From Bradyrhizobium lablabi (GTDB lineage Bacteria; Pseudomonadota; Alphaproteobacteria; Rhizobiales; Xanthobacteraceae), in assembly GCF_900141755.1 (NCBI RefSeq), contig NZ_LT670844.1:5738501-5802500 (forward strand): a stretch of 64,000 nt of DNA. Reading direction: 5' to 3'. This document shows positions 50,146 through 58,587 of this stretch, piece by piece. The notes beneath the pieces were generated by a model. The model was not told where the DNA came from. It searched no databases and saw only the letters and a list, made by a program, of their open reading frames with translations. Each line of letters opens with the position of its first letter. The first letter of the stretch is position 1. Both the position numbers and the translations under genes were made by a program.

Positions 50146-53100
50146 ATGAAGCATTTCAATCTTTCAGCCTGGGCGGTCAGCCACCCCGCGCTCATTCTGT
50201 TCCTCGTGGTCGCGCTCGGCGTGGCCGGCTTCTTCTCTTACGAGAAGCTCGGGCGCGCGGAAGATCCCTTCTTCACGGTCAAAGTTGTGAACGTCTCGGC
50301 GATCTGGCCGGGCGCCACCGCTGCCGAAATGCAGACCCAGGTCGCCGACCCCATCGAAAAGAAACTGCAGGAACTGCCCTATTTCGAGAAGGTGCAGACC
50401 TACTCGAAGCCGGCCTTCACGGCGATGCAGGTCACCTTCAAGGATTCGACGCCGCCAAAGGACGTGCCGTATCTGTTTTATTTGTTACGCAAGAAGCTGG
50501 TCGACGTGCAGGGCCAATTGCCGACGGGACTGCTCGGCCCCGTCGTCAACGATGAATTCTCCGACGTCGATTCCATCCTCTATATGATGACCGGCGACGG
50601 CGCCAATTACGCGCAGCTGAAAAAGGCCGCCGAGGGCATGCGCCAGCGGCTTCTCAAAGTGCCGGGTGTGACCAAGGTCGACCTCTACGGCATCCAGGAC
50701 GAACGCATCTTCGTCGAATTCTCGCATGCCAAACTGGCCACGCTCGGGATCACGCCGCAGGCGCTGTTCGATTCGCTTGCGAAGCAAAACAACGTCGTGC
50801 CGGCCGGCACGGTGGAAACCTCGTCGCAGCGCGTGCCGCTACGCGTCACCGGCGCGCTCGATGGCGTCAAGGCGGTCGCCGAGACGCCGGTCGAAAGCAA
50901 CGGCCGGGTGTTCCGGCTGGGCGATATCGCGACGGTTACGCATGGCTATGTCGACCCGCCGAGTTTTGTGGTGCGCCAGGAAGGCAAGCCCGCGCTCGGC
51001 ATTGGCGTGGTCACCACCAAGGGCGCCAACATCCTGGAGCTCGGCAAGGACGTTGCCGCGGCGACCGACGAATTCATGAAAGCTGTCCCGCAGGGCATCA
51101 ATGTCGAATTGATCGCCGATCAGCCCAAAGTGGTCGAGCACGCCGTCAATGAGTTCGTGCACTCCTTCATCGAGGCGCTCGCGATCGTGCTGTTCGTCTC
51201 TTTCGTGGCGCTCGGCTGGCGCACCGGCATCGTGGTAGCGGCCTCGGTGCCATTGGTGCTGGCGATCGTCTTCATCGTCATGAACACGATGTCGCTCGAT
51301 CTGCATCGCATCACGCTCGGCGCGCTGATCATCGCGCTGGGACTATTGGTCGACGATGCCATCATCGCGGTCGAGATGATGGTGGTGAAAATGGAGCAGG
51401 GCTGGGACCGTGTCCGCGCGGCGTCCTTTGCCTGGGAATCCACGGCGTTTCCGATGCTGACGGGAACGCTGGTCACCGCGGCCGGCTTCCTGCCGATTGG
51501 CTTTGCCAATTCCGCGGTCGGCGAATATGCCGGCGGTATTTTCTGGATCGTGGCGATCGCCCTGGTCGCGTCCTGGTTCGTGGCGGTGATCTTTACGCCC
51601 TATATCGGGGTAAAACTGCTGCCCAACATCACCGTCAGCCACAATCACGACCCGCACGCGGTCTACGAAACCCGCGTCTACCGCATCCTGCGCAGCATGA
51701 TCCAGTGGTGCGTCGAGCACCGGGTCAAGGTGGTGCTGGCGACGGTGAGCATCTTTGCACTCTCGATCGTGGGCTTCGGTCACGTCCAGCAGCAGTTCTT
51801 CCCGCTGTCGGAGCGGCCCGAACTGTTCCTGCAGCTGCGGTTGCCGGAAGGCACCGCCTTCAATGTCACCGAAAACTCCGTCAAGAAGGCGGAAACGCTG
51901 CTGAAGGACGACAAGGATATCGCGACCTACACCGCCTATGTCGGCCAGGGTTCGCCGCGGTTCTGGCTCGGGCTCAACCCGCAACTGCCGAATGAGGCGT
52001 TTGCCGAGATCGTGATCGTCGCCAAGGACGTCGAGGCGCGCGAGCGGATCAAGGCGAAAATCGAGAACGCGGTTGCCGACGGTGCACTGTCCGAAGCGCG
52101 CGTCCGCGTCGACCGCTTCAATTTCGGCCCGCCGGTCGGCTTCCCCGTTCAGTTCCGCGTGATCGGCCCCGATCCGAACACTGTCCGCGACATCGCCTAC
52201 AAGGTGCGTGACGTCGTCCGGCAGAATCCCAACGTCAAGGATCCGCAGCTCGACTGGAACGAGCAGTCGCCCTATCTCAAGCTGGTCGTCGACCAGGATC
52301 GCGCCCGCGCGCTCGGCCTGACGCCTGAGGACGTGTCGCAGGCGCTGAGCATGCTGATCTCCGGCGCGCCGGTGACGACGATCCGCGACGGCATCGAGAA
52401 GGTCGGTGTGGTGGCGCGTGCGGTGCCGTCCGAACGACTCGATCTCGGCCGTGTCGGCGACCTTACTGTGACCTCGCGCAACGGCGTCGCGGTGCCGCTG
52501 ACCCAGATCGCCAAGATCGAGTACGCCCATGAGGAGCCGATCATGTGGCGGCGTAACCGCGACATGGCGATCACCGTGCGCGGCGATGTCGTCGACGGCG
52601 TCCAGGCGCCTGACGTCACCAACCAGATCTGGCCGAAACTGCAGGAGATCCGCGATCACCTCGAACCGGCCTACCGGATCGAGGCCGGCGGTGCCTTCGA
52701 GGAATCCGCCAAGGGCAATGCGTCGATCTTCGTGCTGTTTCCGCTGATGGTGCTGGTCATGCTGACGCTTTTGATGATCCAGCTGCAGAGTTTCTCGCGT
52801 CTGTTCCTGGTGTTCCTGACCGCGCCGCTCGGCATCATCGGGGCGTCGCTGGGGCTGAATGTGGCGAACCAGCCGTTCGGCTTCGTGGCGCTGCTCGGAT
52901 TGATTGCGCTCGCCGGCATGATCATGCGCAATGCGGTCATTCTGGTGGACCAGATCGAAACCGACGTCGCCCACGGCCTGACCCGCAAGGAAGCCATCGT
53001 GGAAGCCACCGTGCGGCGCGCCCGCCCGGTGGTCTTGACCGCGCTCGCCGCGATCCTGGCGATGATCCCGCTGTCCCGCTCGGCGTTCTGGGGCCCGATG

Positions 53101-53286
53101 GCGATCACCATCATGGGCGGTTTGTTTGTTGCAACCTTCCTGACCTTGCTGTACCTGCCGGGTCTCTACGCTCTCTGGTTCCGCAAGAGCCTTGGCGAGG
53201 CCGGCGTCAGCAAGCCCGCCGATCTTGCGCCGCAGCATGAAGGCGAGGGCGAGCCCGCATTTGGGCTTGCTGAGGCTGCGGAATAA
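50146..53286 (+). CDS. RND-family multidrug/hydrophobe efflux permease
   Basis: The 1046-residue protein has the AcrB-type duplicated plan with about twelve transmembrane helices and two large periplasmic loops. Helix 4 carries the proton-relay Asp pair in LGLLVDDAIIAVEMM, and the second-half repeat has ALAGMIMRNAVILVDQI. Length is standard. The GTG at 50143 directly before the ATG is an alternative start. It works with the adaptor; the C-terminus is Glu-rich. The substrate is not predictable from sequence alone. Confidence 0.93.
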   Translation: MKHFNLSAWAVSHPALILFLVVALGVAGFFSYEKLGRAEDPFFTVKVVNVSAIWPGATAAEMQTQVADPIEKKLQELPYFEKVQTYSKPAFTAMQVTFKDSTPPKDVPYLFYLLRKKLVDVQGQLPTGLLGPVVNDEFSDVDSILYMMTGDGANYAQLKKAAEGMRQRLLKVPGVTKVDLYGIQDERIFVEFSHAKLATLGITPQALFDSLAKQNNVVPAGTVETSSQRVPLRVTGALDGVKAVAETPVESNGRVFRLGDIATVTHGYVDPPSFVVRQEGKPALGIGVVTTKGANILELGKDVAAATDEFMKAVPQGINVELIADQPKVVEHAVNEFVHSFIEALAIVLFVSFVALGWRTGIVVAASVPLVLAIVFIVMNTMSLDLHRITLGALIIALGLLVDDAIIAVEMMVVKMEQGWDRVRAASFAWESTAFPMLTGTLVTAAGFLPIGFANSAVGEYAGGIFWIVAIALVASWFVAVIFTPYIGVKLLPNITVSHNHDPHAVYETRVYRILRSMIQWCVEHRVKVVLATVSIFALSIVGFGHVQQQFFPLSERPELFLQLRLPEGTAFNVTENSVKKAETLLKDDKDIATYTAYVGQGSPRFWLGLNPQLPNEAFAEIVIVAKDVEARERIKAKIENAVADGALSEARVRVDRFNFGPPVGFPVQFRVIGPDPNTVRDIAYKVRDVVRQNPNVKDPQLDWNEQSPYLKLVVDQDRARALGLTPEDVSQALSMLISGAPVTTIRDGIEKVGVVARAVPSERLDLGRVGDLTVTSRNGVAVPLTQIAKIEYAHEEPIMWRRNRDMAITVRGDVVDGVQAPDVTNQIWPKLQEIRDHLEPAYRIEAGGAFEESAKGNASIFVLFPLMVLVMLTLLMIQLQSFSRLFLVFLTAPLGIIGASLGLNVANQPFGFVALLGLIALAGMIMRNAVILVDQIETDVAHGLTRKEAIVEATVRRARPVVLTALAAILAMIPLSRSAFWGPMAITIMGGLFVATFLTLLYLPGLYALWFRKSLGEAGVSKPADLAPQHEGEGEPAFGLAEAAE

Positions 53287-53321
53287 TTCGACATTGAGTA
53301 CCCTAAGGTCTGAGTCCCGAT

Positions 53322-53936
53322 ATGACGCTGATTTCTGAACATACCGAAACCGACACCCGGGAACGGATTCTCGTGGTGGCGGAGCGTCTGTTCCGTCAGC
53401 TCGGCTATCAGAAGACGACGGTCGCCGATATCGCCAAAGAACTGCGGATGAGTCCGGCCAACGTCTATCGCTTTTTCGATTCGAAAAAGGCGATCCACGA
53501 GGGCGTCGCGCGGGCACTGATGGGTGGGGTCGAAGACGCCACCGAGGTGATCGCGGCCAAGCGCGGCTCGGCGGCATCGCGGCTGCGCGAATTGATGACC
53601 ACGATCCATCGCATGAACTGCGAACGCTACGTCGGCGATTCCAAGCTGCACGAAATGGTCGAGATCGCGATGGAGGAAAGCTGGGAGGTCTGCGTCGCCC
53701 ATATGGAGCGGATCACCCATACCATTGCCGCGGTCATTGCCGATGGCGCGGCCTCCGGTGAATTCGAGGCGCCGGACGTGCCGCTGGCGGCGATGTGCGC
53801 CACCACCGCGATGATGCGATTTTTCCACCCGCAAATGATCGCGCAATGCGCCAACAAGCCGGGCCCCTCGCTCGACCAGATGATCGATTTTGTCATCGCG
53901 GGGCTATCGCCGCGGAGCAAGGCGGCCGGCAAATAA
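53322..53936 (+). CDS. TetR/AcrR-family transcriptional regulator
   Basis: The 204-residue protein has an N-terminal TetR helix-turn-helix (RILVVAERLFRQLGYQKTTVADIAKELRMSPANVYRFFDSKKAI) and a variable ligand domain with MTTIHRMNCERYVGDSKLHEMVEIAMEESW. It is last in the efflux operon, 35 bp after the pump gene, so its own level rises with the pump. Repression of the operon, relieved by a pump substrate, is the likely role. Confidence 0.9.
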   Translation: MTLISEHTETDTRERILVVAERLFRQLGYQKTTVADIAKELRMSPANVYRFFDSKKAIHEGVARALMGGVEDATEVIAAKRGSAASRLRELMTTIHRMNCERYVGDSKLHEMVEIAMEESWEVCVAHMERITHTIAAVIADGAASGEFEAPDVPLAAMCATTAMMRFFHPQMIAQCANKPGPSLDQMIDFVIAGLSPRSKAAGK

Positions 53937-53948
53937 GGCTCTCTATCC

Positions 53949-54035
53949 CCGTCATTGCGAGCGCAGCGAAGCAATCCATCGCTCCGCATAACGCTATATG
54001 GATTGCTTCGTCGCTTGCGCTCCTCGCAATGACGG
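53949..54035. repeat. Palindromic intergenic repeat, family C
   Basis: CCGTCATTGCGAGCGCAGCG at the left and CGCTCCTCGCAATGACGG at the right form long inverted ends, with GAAGCAATCCAT and ATGGATTGCTTC as the next arm. A partial relative, GGCTCGCAATGACGATC, lies near 21863. This type of repeat is widespread in rhizobial genomes. Confidence 0.8.
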
Positions 54036-54071
54036 CTAGAGTTACGCTGAAACGATAAGGAAAACACCAGC

Positions 54072-54695
54072 GTGACAGAAAAAGATATCCATTCCTACGA
54101 GCCGGCCAACGGCCACGGCCTCAGGCACGATCCCTTCAACGCCATCATCGCCCCGCGCCCGATCGGCTGGATTTCGTCCCGGGACGCCAAGGGCCACATC
54201 AATCTCGCGCCCTACAGCTTCTTCAACGGGTTCTGTTACACGCCGCCGATCATCGGCTTTTCCTCGACCTCCTGGAAAGACAGCGTCGCCAATATCCAGG
54301 AGACCAAGGAATTCGTCTGGAATCTCGCGACCAAGGATCTGGCGCAGCAGATGAACGCCACCGCCGCCCACGTCGCCCACGACGTCAGCGAATTCAAGAT
54401 CGCAGGGCTGACGGCCGCACCCTCAAAACTCGTCAACGTGCCGCGGGTGGCGGAAAGCCCGGTCTCGTTCGAATGCAAATTGACGCAGATCATCCAGTTG
54501 CAGGGCGCCGACGGCAAGAAGGCGCAGGCCTGGCTCACCCTCGGCGAGGTCGTCGCCGTCCATATCGACAAGGCCATGATCAAGGACGGCATCTACCAGA
54601 CCGCACTGGCTCGCCCGATCGTCCGCGCCGGCCGCCGCGGCGATTATTTTGAAATTCGCCCGGAGGCGATGTTCGAGATGGTGCGGCCGGATTGA
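54072..54695 (+). CDS. Flavin reductase family protein (DIM6/NTAB type)
   Basis: The 207-residue FMN-binding split-barrel protein has FNAIIAPRPIGWISSRDAKGHINLAPYSFFNGFCYTPPIIGFSS and VAESPVSFECKLTQI, the hallmarks of this family. The start is GTG. It could act as an NAD(P)H:FMN reductase, but unlike the gene at 3932 it has no oxygenase beside it. The role is open. Confidence 0.87.
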   Translation: MTEKDIHSYEPANGHGLRHDPFNAIIAPRPIGWISSRDAKGHINLAPYSFFNGFCYTPPIIGFSSTSWKDSVANIQETKEFVWNLATKDLAQQMNATAAHVAHDVSEFKIAGLTAAPSKLVNVPRVAESPVSFECKLTQIIQLQGADGKKAQAWLTLGEVVAVHIDKAMIKDGIYQTALARPIVRAGRRGDYFEIRPEAMFEMVRPD

Positions 54696-54700
54696 GTCTT

Positions 54701-54844
54701 CTCCCTCGCCCCGCTCTTGCGGGGAGAGGGTTGGGGTGAGGGGCTCCATCCGCGAAAGCCGAAGCACAACGCATGCGGAGGCTCCCCCTCACCCGGATTG
54801 CATTGCATGCAATCCGACCTCTCCCCGCAAGCGGGGCGAGGTGA
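54701..54844. repeat. Long palindromic repeat, family B copy 2
   Basis: The ends CTCCCTCGCCCCGCTCTTGC and CTCTCCCCGCAAGCGGGGCG are inverted. The inner segment GATTGCATTGCATGCAATC forms a hairpin. It lies between the flavin reductase gene and the fadE promoter region. Confidence 0.75.
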
Positions 54845-54862
54845 GCCGCGCCGCCATTTTCC

Positions 54863-54887
54863 GGAACGGTTAACGTTGCTCGCCGTT
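54863..54887 (+). promoter_or_regulatory. EcfG-type promoter candidate upstream of the beta-oxidation operon
   Basis: GGAAC (54863-54867) and CGTT (54884-54887) are separated by 16 bp, as at 15303-15327. Transcription from here would give a leader of about 130 bases before fadE. Confidence 0.45.
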
Positions 54888-55025
54888 ATCTCATGCTGGT
54901 TCAATTTCGCTTCATTTTTCGGTGCGAACTTCACCTGAATCTCATGCTTTCCGCTAGAATGAGCCGTCTTTCGCAGATGCGGGACCGCCGGATCGCGTAA
55001 GCCCGCCGACCATGAGGACATCGCC

Positions 55026-57302
55026 ATGAGCTCTCAGGCCTTTCGCCGCGACATCATCACCAAGCCGATCTTCTCCTGGGCGCGCACCGTGCTGCCGGCG
55101 ATGTCGGACACCGAGCGCGAGGCGCTGGAGGCCGGCGATGTCTGGTGGGACGCCGATTTGTTCGCCGGCAATCCCGACTGGGCAAAACTGCTGAACTATC
55201 CGCCGGCCGCGCTGACGGCGGAGGAGAAAGCGTTTCTCGATGGTCCCGTCGATACGTTGTGCGCGATGCTCGACGACTGGAAGATCAATTGGGAATGGCG
55301 CGATCTTCCGCCCGAGGTATGGGATTTTGTCAAACGCGAAAAATTCTTCGGTATGATTATTCCAAAAGAATTCGGCGGGCTTGGCTTTTCACCCTATGCC
55401 CATTCGGAAGTGGTGCGAAAACTTTCGACGCGCTCGCTGACGGCTGCCGTCACCGTGATGGTGCCGAACTCGCTCGGGCCCGGCGAACTCCTGATGCGAT
55501 TCGGCACCAGGGAGCAGCAGCAGCAATGGTTGCCGCGGCTTGCCGACGGCCGCGAAATTCCCTGCTTCGGTTTGACCAGTCCGGAAGCCGGCTCCGATGC
55601 CGCCTCGATGATCGACTCCGGCATCATCTGCAAAGGCAATTTTGAGGGGCGCGAAGTACTCGGGCTGCGCCTCAACTGGCACAAGCGCTACATCACGCTC
55701 GGCCCGGTGTCGACGCTATTGGGCCTGGCCTTCAAGGCCTATGACCCCGATCATCTCGTCGGCGCGAAGGAAGACCTCGGCATCACCGTGGCGCTGATCC
55801 CGACCAGTCTTCCCGGTGTCGAGATCGGCCGCCGCCACCTGCCGGCGATGCAGGTGTTCCAGAACGGCCCGAACTGGGGCCGTGATGTCTTTATTCCCAT
55901 GGATTTTATCATTGGCGGCGAAGCGCGCCTCGGCCAGGGCTGGAAGATGCTGATGACGGCGCTGGCCGCCGGGCGCGGCATTTCGCTGCCGTCGCTATCC
56001 GCCGCCGGTGCGGCTTATGCGGCGCGCACGACCGGCGCCTATGCCCGCATTCGCGAGCAGTTCAACGTGCCGATTGGGAAATTCGAAGGCATCGAGGAGC
56101 CGCTGGCACGCATCGTGGCGACCGCCTATCTGCTCGACGCGGCGCGGCGGTTGACCTGCGCGGCGCTCAACCAGGGCCATCATCCCGCGGTCATTTCCGG
56201 GATCATGAAATTGCAGGCGACCGAGCGGATGCGGATCGCGATCGACGACGCCATGGACATCCATGGCGGCAAGGCCGTGATCGACGGCCCGCAGAATTAC
56301 ATGGGCACGCTCTATCGTTCGGTGCCGGTCGGCATCACGGTGGAGGGCGCCAACATCCTCACCCGCAATCTGATCGTGTTCGGCCAGGGCGCGATCCGCG
56401 CGCATCCGTATCTCCTGGAAGAGATGAACGCGCTCGGCGAACAGGACCGCGCCAAGGGTTTAGATGCCTTCGACAAGGCGTTCTGGAAGCATATCGGTCA
56501 CAGCGTCACGACGCTGTTTCGGGCGTGGGGCCGGAGCTGGACCTTTGGCGCTTTTGCACCCGCGCCCGACGCCGGCGAGGCGACCGGTTTCTATCGCCAA
56601 CTCTCGCGCTACTCGTCGGCATTTGCGCTGTGCGCCGACATGGCACTATTGACGCTCGGCGGCGCCCTAAAACGCAAGGAAATGCTGTCGGCGCGGTTCG
56701 GCGACATTCTTTCCGAACTCTATCTGCTCTCCGCCGCGCTAAAACGCTGGCAGGACGAGGGCAGGCAGCAAGCGGATTTTGCCGCGCTCGAATGGTGCAT
56801 GGCGAGCGGGTTCAGAACAATCGAAAACCGCTTCGCGGAGATTTTGGCTAATCTCCCGAACCGGTTTGTCGCGGTCATTCTAAAATTCCTGATCCAGCCG
56901 TTCGGCGCTCGCGTGCTCGGGCCGTCGGATCGGGTGGTCCATTTATGCGCACAGATCGTGCTGGAGCCGTCCGCCGCGCGCGAGCGGCTCACGCCTGACC
57001 TCTCGCATGTCGATGACGACCGCGGCGTCGCCCGGCTGGAAAAGGCGTTCCTGCTCGTCACCGCCGCGGAGGATATCGCCCGGCGAATGCGCGCCTCCCA
57101 TATTCACGACTGGCAAGAGGCGGTGAAGAAGGGCATCATCACCCAAGGCGAGGGCGAGCAGCTGGCGGCAGCGCATGAGGCGGTCGCAAAGGTGATCGAG
57201 GTCGACGATTTTCCGCCGGAAGCGCTGTCGCCGATTTACAAAAAACCCGCCGACGTACATCAATTTTTCCAGGAGCTCGGTGAGCAGAGGGCGGCGAGCT
57301 GA
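55026..57302 (+). CDS. fadE: Acyl-CoA dehydrogenase, FadE type (DUF1974)
   Basis: The 758-residue protein is the long FadE form. It has an acyl-CoA dehydrogenase core at about 90-480 (MIIPKEFGGLGFSPYAHSEVV, CFGLTSPEAGSDAASM flavin contact, MKLQATERMRIAIDDAMDIHGGKAVIDGPQN) and a C-terminal DUF1974 domain. It catalyses the first dehydrogenation of fatty acyl-CoA with FAD. AGGACATCGCC precedes the ATG. Its stop overlaps the thiolase start as TGATG. Confidence 0.9.
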   Translation: MSSQAFRRDIITKPIFSWARTVLPAMSDTEREALEAGDVWWDADLFAGNPDWAKLLNYPPAALTAEEKAFLDGPVDTLCAMLDDWKINWEWRDLPPEVWDFVKREKFFGMIIPKEFGGLGFSPYAHSEVVRKLSTRSLTAAVTVMVPNSLGPGELLMRFGTREQQQQWLPRLADGREIPCFGLTSPEAGSDAASMIDSGIICKGNFEGREVLGLRLNWHKRYITLGPVSTLLGLAFKAYDPDHLVGAKEDLGITVALIPTSLPGVEIGRRHLPAMQVFQNGPNWGRDVFIPMDFIIGGEARLGQGWKMLMTALAAGRGISLPSLSAAGAAYAARTTGAYARIREQFNVPIGKFEGIEEPLARIVATAYLLDAARRLTCAALNQGHHPAVISGIMKLQATERMRIAIDDAMDIHGGKAVIDGPQNYMGTLYRSVPVGITVEGANILTRNLIVFGQGAIRAHPYLLEEMNALGEQDRAKGLDAFDKAFWKHIGHSVTTLFRAWGRSWTFGAFAPAPDAGEATGFYRQLSRYSSAFALCADMALLTLGGALKRKEMLSARFGDILSELYLLSAALKRWQDEGRQQADFAALEWCMASGFRTIENRFAEILANLPNRFVAVILKFLIQPFGARVLGPSDRVVHLCAQIVLEPSAARERLTPDLSHVDDDRGVARLEKAFLLVTAAEDIARRMRASHIHDWQEAVKKGIITQGEGEQLAAAHEAVAKVIEVDDFPPEALSPIYKKPADVHQFFQELGEQRAAS

Positions 57303-58585
57303 TGCCGCGGCCGGTTTTCATTATCGACGGCAGCCGGACGCCGTTTTTGAAAGCGCGCAGTGGGCCCGGTCCCTTCACCCCGGTCGATCTCGCCGTGCAA
57401 TGCGGCCGGCCGCTGCTCGCGCGGCAACCCTTTGCGCCCACGGCGTTCGATCAGGTAATCCTCGGCTGCGTCAATGTCATTGCCGATGAGATGAACCCGG
57501 CCCGTGTCGCAGCGCTTCGGCTCGGCATGGGGGAGGCGATGGTCGCCTTCACAGTGCAGATCAATTGCGGCTCCGGCATGCAGTCGATCGACACGGCCTA
57601 TCGTTATATTCAGCAAGGCATTTCGGATCTTATTCTTGCCGGCGGCGCCGAAGCCCTGAGTTACGCCCCCTTGGTTTGGCCGCAACAGGGCGTGCGCTGG
57701 TTTGCAGGCCTTGCCGGCGCCAAGGGAATTCTGGGCAAGATCGCGGCCATCGCAAAAGCGCGTCCTTCCTACTTCAAACCGATCATCGGGCTCGAGCGCG
57801 GATTGACCGATCCGATCACCGAACTCAACATGGGCCAGACCGCCGAAGTGGTTGGTCACCTCTTCGGCATTACGCGCGCACAGTCCGATGCCTATGCCGC
57901 CGAAAGCCACAAGCGGCTGGCAAAAGCTCAGGCCGAGGGCTTTCTCAAGGGCGAGGTCGAAACCGCGTTCGCACGCGACGGCAAATTTTATGATCACGAC
58001 GACGGCGTGCGGCCGGATTCTTCGCCCGAGACGCTCGCAAAACTAAAGCCGGTGTTCGAACGGCCCTGGGGCCAGGTCACCGCCGGCAATTCCTCGCAGA
58101 TCACCGACGGCGCATCCTGGACCATCCTGGCGTCGGAAGACGCCGTCAAGAAGCATGGGCTGACGCCAAAGGCCGTCATCGTCGATAGCCAGTGGTCGGC
58201 GCTCGATCCCTCGATCATGGGCTTGGGTCCGGTGCTGTCGGCGACCGAGCTTTTGAAGCGCCACAAATTATCGCTCGGGGACATCGAGACCTGGGAATTG
58301 AACGAGGCGTTCGCCACGCAAGTGCTGGGATGCCTCGCCGCCTGGAACGACGAGAAATTCTGCCGCGAGATTTTGGGCCTCGACGGCCCCGCGGGGCAGA
58401 TCGATCGGGCAAAACTTAATGTCGACGGCGGCGCGATCAGCCTCGGGCATCCCGTGGGCTGCAGCGGCAACCGCATCGTGCTGCACCTCGTCCATGCGAT
58501 GAAGCGGTTGGGCACCAAGCGCGGCATCGCCACCGAATGCATCGGTGGCGGGCAGGGCGGCGCGATGTTGATCGAGATGGTGTGA
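57302..58585 (+). CDS. Acetyl-CoA C-acyltransferase (thiolase, FadI-like)
   Basis: The 427-residue thiolase has the acylation Cys in VQINCGSGMQSIDTAY, the NEAFATQVLGCLA loop, GGAISLGHPVGCSGNRIVLHL with active-site His, and ECIGGGQGGAM with the second Cys. It cleaves 3-ketoacyl-CoA in the last step of beta-oxidation. The start overlaps fadE, and fadJ follows two bases later, so the three proteins are tightly coupled. Confidence 0.92.
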   Translation: MPRPVFIIDGSRTPFLKARSGPGPFTPVDLAVQCGRPLLARQPFAPTAFDQVILGCVNVIADEMNPARVAALRLGMGEAMVAFTVQINCGSGMQSIDTAYRYIQQGISDLILAGGAEALSYAPLVWPQQGVRWFAGLAGAKGILGKIAAIAKARPSYFKPIIGLERGLTDPITELNMGQTAEVVGHLFGITRAQSDAYAAESHKRLAKAQAEGFLKGEVETAFARDGKFYDHDDGVRPDSSPETLAKLKPVFERPWGQVTAGNSSQITDGASWTILASEDAVKKHGLTPKAVIVDSQWSALDPSIMGLGPVLSATELLKRHKLSLGDIETWELNEAFATQVLGCLAAWNDEKFCREILGLDGPAGQIDRAKLNVDGGAISLGHPVGCSGNRIVLHLVHAMKRLGTKRGIATECIGGGQGGAMLIEMV

Positions 58586-58587
58586 TC

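Noticed and set aside
51343..53577. Minus-strand open frame of 744 codons opposite the RND pump gene
   Set aside because: It is the antisense shadow of the permease and the start of TetR, rich in His, Arg and Gln, with no recognisable domain.
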